From: Geoalkalibacter sp.
GTDB lineage: Bacteria; Desulfobacterota; Desulfuromonadia; Desulfuromonadales; Geoalkalibacteraceae
Length of the DNA stretch: 49,203 bases
Assembly: GCF_030604225.1 (NCBI RefSeq)
Contig: NZ_JAUVWH010000006.1
Span: forward strand, 1-49,203
Direction: 5' to 3'
Position numbers and translations under genes: made by a program. Of this stretch, positions 42,562-49,203 are shown piece after piece; position 1 is the first letter of the stretch, and every line of letters starts with the position of its first letter. Below the pieces are notes generated by a model. That model did not search any database. It was not told the DNA's origin and was given only the letters and a program-made list of their open reading frames with translations.

Positions 42562-43974
42562 TCAATTCAAGGGGACGCAAAGGGTGAAGACCGCGCCCTG
42601 TCCAGGAGAGCTGTCACACGCAATGGTTCCTCCCAGGGTCTGGGAGACCAGGTTGTAGGTGATGTGCATGCCGAGCCCCGAGCCGCCTTGCCCGCGCCGG
42701 GTGGTAAAAAAAGGCTCGAAGATGCGCTGCAAGGTTTCCGCACTCATGCCCACGCCGTCGTCCTCATAGCGGATCCGCAGCAGGCTGTCCGTGGTTTGCA
42801 CGTCAAATCGAATGCGCCCCTGGTCCCTTTGCGCGAAGCCGTGAGTCAAGGAATTCATCACCAAATTGGTGAAAATCTGGGTCATCACCCCGGGATACTG
42901 GTTGATTTCGAGGTCCTCGGGACAAATGACCTCCACCTGGTGCGCTCCTTGTCGAAATTTCGGTTTCAGGCTGAGCAGCACATCCTCGATACACTCGCGT
43001 ATCCTGAAGGTCCGCTTTTCCTGGCAGGACTGATCCACCGCAACCTGTTTGAAGCTTTTGATCAGCTCGGCGGCCTGCCTCAGGCTGCTGAGAATGACGG
43101 CGGCCGAACTGGTCGCGGTCTCAAAATATTTCTGCAAGTCGGAACGCTTGATCTGGTTGTTCAGCAGAAGTTCCCGGCACTGCCGGGTGCGCTCATCCAG
43201 GGAGGAGGCAACGGTCACGGCGGCGCCGACGGGGGTGTTGATTTCATGGGCGACACCGGCGACCAGCCCACCGAGGGACGCCATTTTCTCCGATTCGACC
43301 AGGTGTTTCTGATATTCGATGAGTTTCTGCTCGGCGATTTGCCGTTCGACGATGCTTTTTCCGGTGCGCTCCAGGATGAAAATCAGCGCGCCGAAAAACA
43401 GCACCGCAATGGCGGCCGAGACCAGGGTCGACTTGCGCAGGTTCTGGTCCTGGCGAGCCTTGCGCTGGGTGATGTCATAGTAGATTTCAAAGGCGCCGAG
43501 AAATGTCCCTTCCTTGAGGATGGGCACGTAGGTTTCGGTGATATCGAGAGGCACGACCTGCCCCTCGGTGGACTTGCCGTCCTTTCTGACCACCTTGGAA
43601 AGAATATGCCCAGCGGGCAGTTCATTGGTAAAAATCAGGCTGCTGTTGACCGTACCGATATCCGCGGCTTCCGTCGAATAAACAATCTCGCCGGTGGCCG
43701 AGAAGATTTTTATTTTCCATAGCCGAAACTGATCGCGGGCATCCTGAATTCTGTCGGCGATTCCGGAAACATCGTGCAGGTCGTCGGCTTCGCCGAGAAC
43801 CTCGGTCATCAGATAGCTGGCCACCCGCACGGCCTCTTCCTCGGTATTCAGGGTCAGCATGCGCGTGAAGGAGGGATAGACCACCAGGCTGTTGTAGGTC
43901 AGCATGGCGCCGAGAAGCAGGCAGGAAACCAATAAAATTGCCCGAAGATAGCCTATTTTCCACGTGTATGTCAT
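42562..43974 (-). CDS. Membrane histidine kinase paired with the HD-GYP regulator
   Basis: A 470-residue kinase: span 1 (about 10-30), a periplasmic sensor domain, span 2 (about 182-202), then a coiled region and the phosphoacceptor His243 in VAGVAHEINTPVG. The ATP-binding domain has FTNLVMNSLTHG (N box), YEDDGVGMS (G1), FEPFFTTR (F box) and GGSGLGMHITYN (G2). The 'HEINTP' form is typical of HK4-type kinases. A promoter at 44080-44108 gives a leader of about 100 bases. Confidence 0.93.
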   Translation of the reverse strand: MTYTWKIGYLRAILLVSCLLLGAMLTYNSLVVYPSFTRMLTLNTEEEAVRVASYLMTEVLGEADDLHDVSGIADRIQDARDQFRLWKIKIFSATGEIVYSTEAADIGTVNSSLIFTNELPAGHILSKVVRKDGKSTEGQVVPLDITETYVPILKEGTFLGAFEIYYDITQRKARQDQNLRKSTLVSAAIAVLFFGALIFILERTGKSIVERQIAEQKLIEYQKHLVESEKMASLGGLVAGVAHEINTPVGAAVTVASSLDERTRQCRELLLNNQIKRSDLQKYFETATSSAAVILSSLRQAAELIKSFKQVAVDQSCQEKRTFRIRECIEDVLLSLKPKFRQGAHQVEVICPEDLEINQYPGVMTQIFTNLVMNSLTHGFAQRDQGRIRFDVQTTDSLLRIRYEDDGVGMSAETLQRIFEPFFTTRRGQGGSGLGMHITYNLVSQTLGGTIACDSSPGQGAVFTLCVPLN

Positions 43975-44079
43975 TCGTCTTCCACGGTTTTAAGTAATTT
44001 TGGCCGGCAATCCCTTCCTGAAAAATTCACCGTCGTCGGCTCCTTCCCAGAACAAAAAAAGCACAGCACGCGCATGGAT

Positions 44080-44108
44080 TATGTACAATGAATTTTCGCT
44101 AATGTCAA
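44080..44108 (-). promoter_or_regulatory. Sigma70-type promoter of the kinase/HD-GYP operon
   Basis: On the minus strand consensus TTGACA (44103-44108) and TACATA (44080-44085) with a 17-base spacer; the sequence continues TACATAAT. Confidence 0.7.
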
Positions 44109-44200
44109 ATCCTGGTTTTTTTCCCAAGCACCACACCTGTCCCACCCCGGCTTGACCAAGAAGAACGGGGTTGCCAAGAAACCGGCAAACCGCGAGGGCC

Positions 44201-44238
44201 AATAACAAGAGGGCGCCTCCCTCGCGGAAAGCGCCCTC
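44201..44238 (-). terminator. Rho-independent terminator of the Cache gene
   Basis: Perfect 8-bp stem GAGGGCGC/GCGCCCTC (44209-44216 and 44231-44238), followed on the minus strand by TTGTTATT, 27 bases after the stop codon of the Cache-domain gene. Confidence 0.8.
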
Positions 44239-44264
44239 GTAATATTCGGTACGACAACGGAAAC

Positions 44265-44711
44265 TTACTTGTAGTAGCCGACGCAGCAGACCTGGTCGTC
44301 GACCTTGGTCACGAACGTGACTTTCTCCACCGGCACATCGGAACCCGGACGCGGCCACATGTAGGAGACTTCGCTGATGGCGCCTTCCTGCGCCTTGGCG
44401 TAGATCTCCTCGCCCAGGGCCTTGCCGGCCTTGTCCTTGAGATCCTTGAGGCTTTTGCCGGTCAGGCTCGGGTGGGCGGTGAAATTGCCGTCGGGCCCGC
44501 CGCAGAAGGGGTAAAGATCGCGATCCTTGAAACCATCCTCGCCCTTGGCGAATTTGGCCAGCGCCTCGGCCTTGTTGGCCTTGACCGCGGCGACGGCCTT
44601 CTCGAGCATCGCCTTGGCTTCCTCGGCGGTGCCGAACTCACCAGCAATCGCCGTGGATACCAGCGCCAGGGTCAATACCGCTAAAGCACACCACAACTTG
44701 ATCCGGTTCAT
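44265..44711 (-). CDS. Periplasmic single-Cache-domain protein
   Basis: A 148-residue exported protein: signal peptide (MNRIKLWCALAVLTLALVST, cleavage near AIA-GE), then a helix and a sCache_2-type domain with KDRDLYPFCGG, FTAHPSLTGKSL, DKAGKALGEEI and a C-terminal strand CCVGYYK. Cache domains normally sense small molecules as part of chemoreceptors or kinases; here the domain stands alone with no output module. GGGAGG precedes the ATG. The unit has its own promoter and terminator. Confidence 0.88.
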   Translation of the reverse strand: MNRIKLWCALAVLTLALVSTAIAGEFGTAEEAKAMLEKAVAAVKANKAEALAKFAKGEDGFKDRDLYPFCGGPDGNFTAHPSLTGKSLKDLKDKAGKALGEEIYAKAQEGAISEVSYMWPRPGSDVPVEKVTFVTKVDDQVCCVGYYK

Positions 44712-44750
44712 TCCGTCCTCCCATTATTCTTGAATGGCCCTCGACAGCAA

Positions 44751-44778
44751 TTGGTTTGCCGGACCACCCGGCAACCAA
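44751..44778 (-). promoter_or_regulatory. 5'-leader stem-loop of the Cache gene
   Basis: TTGGTTTGCCGG (44751-44762) pairs with CCGGCAACCAA (44768-44778) with one bulged T, giving an 11-bp stem with a 5-base loop. It lies between the promoter and the start codon and has no T-run, so it may be a mRNA stability or regulatory element. Confidence 0.55.
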
Positions 44779-44787
44779 GCGAAATCG

Positions 44788-44815
44788 AATATAACGCTAT
44801 TCTATTTTTTTTCAA
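44788..44815 (-). promoter_or_regulatory. Promoter of the Cache gene
   Basis: On the minus strand TTGAAA (44810-44815) and TATATT (44788-44793) are 16 bases apart, giving a leader of about 70 bases. Confidence 0.7.
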
Positions 44816-45056
44816 CAAAAATTCTTCATAAATATTTTGAATATTTAAATACAAATTTTTAACGCTTATCCGTACCGTTCTTCTCAACAAATACATAAAA
44901 CCCTGTTTTTTAATGCCTCTCTAATCTGCTCTTTTTAATTACAGTATTTTTTATTTCAACGCCTTGACAACAGCACAACTGGATATAAAGTCGCGAAATG
45001 TTGCAGCTCATCTATTTTCATCGGGGGCGAGGATTCTTGAATCGGGGAGGAACCTT
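44816..45056. other. AT-rich intergenic region before the cytochrome gene
   Basis: This stretch is strikingly AT-rich against the GC-rich surroundings, mostly at 44816-44960. A plus-strand TTGACA (44964-44969) and TATAAA (44984-44989) are present, but the 14-base spacing is short for sigma70, so the cytochrome promoter is unresolved. No ORF and no recognisable c-di-GMP (GEMM) riboswitch were seen. Confidence 0.5.
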
Positions 45057-46691
45057 ATGCGCAGCGCAAGCAGATCATTTGGACGGATGTTGCTCGCGAC
45101 CATCTCATGGGCGATGTTTCCCTTATTCGGTGCCACGGCCTTGGGCGCTCCGGTCGGAGGGTTCCAGGGCGTCCCCAAGCCTTACGCAACCCAGACCCTG
45201 AACGATTGCAATACCTGTCATGACAATCCGGCCATCGCCAGCCCCGAGTACCTGCCGGACCGTCATCACAAACTGCTCGGCTTGACCATCCCCCCCCAGA
45301 GCGACGCGCCGTTCGCCCAGCCCGGAGAAATCTACAATTGCTTTACCTGCCACGCCTTGAGCGGATCTCCCGACACCCCCTTCTATGATTTCAGCGAATT
45401 TCGCGACTGCGTGGTCTGCCATTTCCTCAAGCCCGGCCCCACCCGCACGCCTCATCATCGCGGCATGGCGGCGGGAACAGGAGATTGCACCTATTGCCAC
45501 AAGGTGCCGGCCTTTGCCCAGGATCGCCCCAAGCAGGCGGCCTGCCGCGAATGCCACGGCCGCACCATGCATGACAACGGAGGACCGATCCAGGACTTCG
45601 GCGCCTGCGTGTCCTGTCACCAGAACACTGCCAATACCGCCGGTTTCCCACCACCCTTTCATGCTGCCCCAGGGAAGGCGGTGGGTTACACCGTCATTCC
45701 CAAAGGGCAGGTCAGTCCTGGCGGGCCGGTCTATCGGGCCGGCAAGGGGAATTTTGCGCTCTTCTGGCGCCAGTATACCCGCAACGGTGACGCGGATTTC
45801 ATGGAGGACAATTATGAGGACATCAAACCCAACGGCGAGGACATGAACGACGAAGGGGGCTTTCGCTGGAAAAATCCGACGTTGCAGTTCTTCCTGAAAC
45901 AGATTGCCAGCGGCGGACGGCTCTACAGCGTGCCGAGTTTCGACGGCTTGCCCAGCAGCGGGCCCGGCCCACCCCTCGTACAGGTGCTGCAGCCGATGGC
46001 CAACGCCACCGTTTCGGGGACCATCGACATCCGCGTCACCGCCAGCGACAACATCCGGGTGCACCGCGTGGTCTATTGGATCGATGATTTTTCGCGGATC
46101 CCGATGACCGGTCCCGACGACAAGCCTTCCGGGACCTGGACCTCGCGCTGGGATACCCGTTTCATTCTCTTCCGCGGTCAGAATTATGCCAACCCCAACG
46201 GACCGCACACCTTGACGATTCAGGCCGAGGACAACCAAGGTCTGTTGACCACCCAGGTCATTCCCCTGACGGTCGAAAACGCGGGAGGCGGCGATCCTCC
46301 GCCCATGTTCGACAACCTGGCCCTGGGTAAACCCGCCCAGGCTTCGCGCCAAGAAGCGGGCTACGAGGCCGCCAGGGCGGTGGACGGCAACACCAGTACC
46401 CGCTGGTGGGCCAAGTCCGAATCGACGCACTGGCTGAGTGTCGATCTCGGCGGCAGCCACGATGTACGCCGGGTGGTGATCGACTGGCACAGCGATTACG
46501 CCAAGGAATACCGGCTGCAACTCTCCCGCGACGGCAAGGACTGGACCACCGTCAAGGAGGTCAAGGAAGGCCGCGGCGGTCGCGAGGAGATGTCCTTCTC
46601 CTCACGCAGCGCCCGTTATGTGCGCGTCGAGTGCCGCAAGCCCTACAGCAAGAACGGCTATTCCATCAAGGAGTTGGAAGTGTACCCATGA
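45057..46691 (+). CDS. Secreted hexaheme cytochrome c fused to Ig-like and discoidin domains
   Basis: A 544-residue exported protein with a signal peptide (about 1-30, ending ATALGA). The heme region carries six CXXCH motifs at Cys51, 95, 118, 144, 163 and 184 (CNTCH, CFTCH, CVVCH, CTYCH, CRECH, CVSCH). A middle region without hemes (about 195-310) precedes an Ig-like beta domain (about 315-420). The C-terminal 125 residues match F5/8-type-C (discoidin): LALGKPAQASRQ, AVDGNTSTRWWA, WLSVDLGGSHDV and YVRVECRKPY. This suggests an extracellular electron carrier tethered to a polymer or surface. ATG 45057 has GGGGAGG upstream, so the earlier frame start at 44964 is not used. Confidence 0.9.
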   Translation: MRSASRSFGRMLLATISWAMFPLFGATALGAPVGGFQGVPKPYATQTLNDCNTCHDNPAIASPEYLPDRHHKLLGLTIPPQSDAPFAQPGEIYNCFTCHALSGSPDTPFYDFSEFRDCVVCHFLKPGPTRTPHHRGMAAGTGDCTYCHKVPAFAQDRPKQAACRECHGRTMHDNGGPIQDFGACVSCHQNTANTAGFPPPFHAAPGKAVGYTVIPKGQVSPGGPVYRAGKGNFALFWRQYTRNGDADFMEDNYEDIKPNGEDMNDEGGFRWKNPTLQFFLKQIASGGRLYSVPSFDGLPSSGPGPPLVQVLQPMANATVSGTIDIRVTASDNIRVHRVVYWIDDFSRIPMTGPDDKPSGTWTSRWDTRFILFRGQNYANPNGPHTLTIQAEDNQGLLTTQVIPLTVENAGGGDPPPMFDNLALGKPAQASRQEAGYEAARAVDGNTSTRWWAKSESTHWLSVDLGGSHDVRRVVIDWHSDYAKEYRLQLSRDGKDWTTVKEVKEGRGGREEMSFSSRSARYVRVECRKPYSKNGYSIKELEVYP

Positions 46692-46779
46692 TCGTCGAGG
46701 GCGGGCTGCTCCTGAATGGAAATGCCGTCAATAGACCCGTCCATGGAGCGGGCTCGGCTCACCACTGCCTCAACATCGT

Positions 46780-46816
46780 TCAAGGTTTGAACCTTGATGC
46801 GGGTTGATGCTATGGT
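46780..46816 (+). promoter_or_regulatory. Promoter with embedded palindrome before srkA
   Basis: TCAAGGTT-tg-AACCTTGA (46780-46797) is a perfect 8-bp inverted repeat. It overlaps a likely -35 TTGAAC (46787-46792), with TATGGT (46811-46816) 18 bases further on. The arrangement suggests operator control of the kinase gene. Confidence 0.5.
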
Positions 46817-46866
46817 TGCGTCTCGGCCGAAGCATCCCAAGCCCCTCCATGAAAGATATTTCCCCC

Positions 46867-47850
46867 ATGACCGTCTCGCCCCATCCTTTCCACAAGCTCA
46901 CCCCCGACTTCATCATGGATGCCGTGGAGAGCCAGGGCTATCGCTGCGACTGCCGCACCCTGGCGCTCAACAGCTACGAAAATCGCGTCTATCAGGTGGG
47001 CATCGAGGAGGGGGCGCCGCTGGTCGCCAAGTTCTACCGACCGGGGCGCTGGACGGATGCGCAGATCCAAGAGGAGCATGGCTTTGCCCTGGAGCTGGCC
47101 GAGCATGAACTGCCGGTGGTGGCGCCGTTGCGCAACGCCGAGGGCGAGACCCTGTTTCATCATCACGCCATGCGCTTTGCCCTATATCCGCGCCAGGGAG
47201 GCCACGCCCCGGAATTTGATCACGGCGACAACCTGCTGATCATGGGCCGCCTTCTTGGGCGCCTTCACCGCATCGGCGCCACCCGCCCCTTCCGCCACCG
47301 CCCGGTCCTCGACGTGCGGAGCTTCGGCCATGAGAGCGTGGCGCTGATCAGCGACCGATTCATCCCGCCCGAATACAGGGCCAATTACGACGCCCTGAGC
47401 CGCGACCTTCTGCAAACCATCGAAGCGCTTTTTCAGGAGGTTGCGCCCCGCCTCATCCGCATCCACGGCGACTGCCATGCCGGCAACGTCCTGTGGCGCG
47501 ACGACGCGCCGCACCTGGTCGACCTCGACGATGCGCGCCTGGCGCCGGCGGTGCAGGATATCTGGATGATGCTCTCCGGCGACCGGGCGCGGCAGAACGC
47601 GCAATTGAGCGAAATCGTCGAGGGCTACGCGGAGTTTTACGATTTTCAGCCCCGTGAGTTGCGCCTCATCGAAGCCCTGCGTTCCCTGCGCATCCTGCAC
47701 TACTGCGCCTGGCTGGCGCGCCGCTGGGAAGACCCCGCCTTCCCCGTCAACTTCCCTTGGTTCAATACCACCCGCTACTGGGGCGAACACATCCTCGAAC
47801 TGCGCGAGCAACTCGCCGCCCTACAAGAGATGCCCCTGCAACTGCTCTAA
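46867..47850 (+). CDS. srkA: Stress response kinase A (YihE/RdoA-like Ser/Thr kinase)
   Basis: A 327-residue APH-fold kinase close to the 328 residues of E. coli SrkA, which protects against envelope and oxidative stress. It has PHPFHKLTPDFIMDAVES at the N-terminus, LNSYENRVYQV and APLVAKFYRPGRW with the ATP Lys, the catalytic loop RIHGDCHAGNVLW and the metal-binding VDLDDARLAPAVQDIWM. Upstream in-frame ATGs at 46804 and 46849 exist; 46867 matches family length best, though no start has a strong ribosome-binding site. Confidence 0.92.
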   Translation: MTVSPHPFHKLTPDFIMDAVESQGYRCDCRTLALNSYENRVYQVGIEEGAPLVAKFYRPGRWTDAQIQEEHGFALELAEHELPVVAPLRNAEGETLFHHHAMRFALYPRQGGHAPEFDHGDNLLIMGRLLGRLHRIGATRPFRHRPVLDVRSFGHESVALISDRFIPPEYRANYDALSRDLLQTIEALFQEVAPRLIRIHGDCHAGNVLWRDDAPHLVDLDDARLAPAVQDIWMMLSGDRARQNAQLSEIVEGYAEFYDFQPRELRLIEALRSLRILHYCAWLARRWEDPAFPVNFPWFNTTRYWGEHILELREQLAALQEMPLQLL

Positions 47851-47991
47851 GTCCTGTCCGCCGAAGCCTTGGCCAGGGCTTTTCGCGCGGTTCGCCCTTC
47901 GGCCTCCCGCCCCAATCCTCACCTCAAATCCTCAAGAAGTCCAAAGCTTTGCATTGAGCCTCGCCAGGCACGGACCAAGCACGGCCAGGCT

Positions 47992-48011
47992 TGAAAAAAT
48001 TAATTTTTCCA
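47992..48011. promoter_or_regulatory. AT-rich palindrome upstream of the protease promoter
   Basis: TGAAAAAATT-AATTTTTCCA is a 20-base palindrome with one mismatched pair, ending 15 bases before the -35 box. It may bind an activator or act as an UP-like element. Confidence 0.4.
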
Positions 48012-48026
48012 GTACCTTCCGGTGAT

Positions 48027-48054
48027 TTGACAACGCGCGGCGCTGCGGCATAGT
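48027..48054 (+). promoter_or_regulatory. Likely promoter of the protease gene
   Basis: Consensus TTGACA (48027-48032) and CATAGT (48049-48054) are 16 bases apart, predicting a leader of about 145 bases. Confidence 0.6.
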
Positions 48055-48100
48055 TACCGCAGAGGACATTTTGTTAATGAAAAAACGCGTCGGCGTGCAC

Positions 48101-48152
48101 CAGCTCTGGTCCTCTCGCAAGCCCCACAAAGAGCTGCGAAAACCAAGACCAG
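48101..48152 (+). promoter_or_regulatory. Potential structured 5' leader of the protease gene
   Basis: CTGGTC (48106-48111) pairs with GACCAG (48147-48152) and TCGC (48115-48118) with GCGA (48136-48139), making a two-part stem. An alternative stem is CAGCTCT (48101-48107) with AGAGCTG (48130-48136). The two foldings are mutually exclusive, as in some regulatory leaders, but no known riboswitch class is recognised. Confidence 0.3.
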
Positions 48153-48206
48153 CACAGGGCACCCGAACCCTCGAAACCGCCTGTTGATTCCAGAAGGAGA
48201 ATGACC

Positions 48207-49203
48207 ATGAACACCCTGTGGCTCAGAATCGTGGATGCCCACTATCGGCTGATCAAGGACGCCCGGGTCCAGGCGATCACAGCCGATCAGAGACCGGTCA
48301 AATTGCAGTTCGAGGAAGACCGCTGGGTGGGCCGCGGCCGACCCGGCGAGCGGCTGAGGATCGAGGTCGCGGCGGAGGGCTTCGAACCGGAGAACCACAC
48401 CGTCGAATTGCGCGATGAGGTGACCCAGGTGGTGATCGGCCTGCGTCATCCCGGGCAGCTCTCCTACAGCCAGGGGCTTGACCGCCTGGCTTTTATGCCG
48501 AGGGACGATGCGTTCCTGCTGCGCGCCCTGGGTAAGAATGCGGCCGAGGTGTTTGCCAAACTGGCCAAGGCGCACAAGCTTAAATGGCGCCCGGTCGCCT
48601 CGCGCGCGGCGAGTTCCCCCGATGAGGTTTTCGCGCACGTCGAGGGCGACATGGAAAAAGCCCAAGCCCTGGCCAAGGAACTGAGCGCCGCCAAGCTTGA
48701 CGCCGAGATCGCGCGGCCCATCGAGCACGGCGAGCGACCGGCCTTGGGCCTTACCAACGAATTGATCGTGCGTTTTGTCGATGAGGTGCGCCGACCGGAA
48801 GCGGAACGACTGGCGGGGGGCGTGGGCTTGAAAATCCTGCGCGAATTGCGCCATGCCGGAAACGCCTTTGTGCTGGCGCGCGAGGGAAACCCTTCCTACG
48901 ATCTGCTCAAGGCGGCCGATGCCCTGGCAAGAAGCGGTCGCGTGATCTACGTCGAACCCAACCTGACCTTCGCGGTCGAAGCGGATCAGTACACCCCCAA
49001 CGATCCCTTGTGGGGACAAGTGCCCCATCTGCCCCTTATCAACGCCGATGATGCCTGGGATCTGTTGGACAACGTGGCCGTCGCCCTGCGCGGCGGGTCG
49101 CCCGACATCACCATCGGCGTCATCGATCTCGACGGGGTGGCCCCCAACCACCCGGATCTGACGGCCAATCTGACCGACGGCACCAGCAAGTTGGTGACGT
49201 CCA
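48207..49203 (+). CDS. Subtilisin-like (S8) serine protease, 3'-truncated by window edge
   Basis: 332 codons are visible before the window ends. Residues 1-80 form a beta-rich N-terminal domain without a signal peptide. A region of unclear role follows. Residues about 200-275 look like a protease propeptide (LTNELIVRFVDEVRRPE, then LKILRELRHAGNAFVL and VIYVEPN). The catalytic domain begins with PNDPLWGQVP, and the Asp motif reads IGVIDLDGVAPNHPDL (Asp307, with Asp309 nearby). The His and Ser of the triad lie outside the window. ATG 48207 is preferred to 48201 because AAGGAG then has about 8-base spacing. Confidence 0.85.
   Translation, partial: MNTLWLRIVDAHYRLIKDARVQAITADQRPVKLQFEEDRWVGRGRPGERLRIEVAAEGFEPENHTVELRDEVTQVVIGLRHPGQLSYSQGLDRLAFMPRDDAFLLRALGKNAAEVFAKLAKAHKLKWRPVASRAASSPDEVFAHVEGDMEKAQALAKELSAAKLDAEIARPIEHGERPALGLTNELIVRFVDEVRRPEAERLAGGVGLKILRELRHAGNAFVLAREGNPSYDLLKAADALARSGRVIYVEPNLTFAVEADQYTPNDPLWGQVPHLPLINADDAWDLLDNVAVALRGGSPDITIGVIDLDGVAPNHPDLTANLTDGTSKLVTS

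Noticed and set aside
44940..45056. c-di-GMP (GEMM) riboswitch before the cytochrome gene
   Set aside because: Such riboswitches are common before multiheme cytochromes in this group, so I looked, but the conserved core sequences are not present.

Overview
The window is about 49 kb of G+C-rich, densely coded bacterial chromosome without rRNA, tRNA, insertion-sequence or phage genes. The gene content points to an anaerobic metal- or sulfur-reducing bacterium of the Desulfuromonadales/Geobacterales type. The clues are a secreted six-heme c-type cytochrome, several receiver-domain regulators (one with a DUF4388/PATAN-like domain), an REC-DUF3369-HD-GYP protein, a stand-alone periplasmic Cache protein and the carboxynorspermidine polyamine route. 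This placement is inference from gene content; no marker gene fixes the genus.

Left part (1-12.1 kb, plus strand): a citrate lyase operon citC(partial)-citD-[PPC/DUF296 gene]-citE-citF-citX-citG, with most junctions overlapping, encodes all three lyase subunits and the enzymes that make, attach and acetylate the prosthetic group. Then come fabH, a small BamE-like lipoprotein, a divergent 33-residue membrane peptide gene with its own promoter and terminator, the two-gene carboxynorspermidine pathway, an unknown gene, and upp-uraA for uracil salvage.

Middle (12-34 kb, almost all minus strand): ftsH overlaps the 3' end of uraA. It is followed by a GGDEF-type membrane protein, a small zinc-ribbon protein and a stand-alone Cas6-domain protein with no CRISPR array. 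tgt lies divergently on the plus strand. Next are rlpA-accA-dnaE, maf, a small unknown gene, a WYL regulator, a MazG-like pyrophosphohydrolase, the sugar-nucleotide genes ugd and galE, a PAP2 phosphatase, guaA and guaB. An M42 peptidase and a PHP phosphoesterase lead into the next block.

Right part (34-49 kb): miaB heads a likely operon with two large receiver-domain proteins (one apparently a pseudo-receiver), the PHP protein and the M42 peptidase. A plus-strand AspT/YidE-like transporter faces a two-gene signalling operon (membrane histidine kinase plus REC-HD-GYP regulator). Next are the periplasmic Cache protein and, divergently, the cytochrome fused to an Ig-like and a discoidin (F5/8C) domain. 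The window ends with a SrkA-type kinase and the 5' part of a subtilisin-like protease.

The items most worth following are the orphan Cas6-like protein, the PPC-domain gene inside the citrate lyase operon, the 33-aa membrane peptide gene with its operator-like palindrome, the cytochrome-discoidin fusion, and the miaB-linked tandem regulators. All domain calls come from reading motifs by eye; no database search was run.
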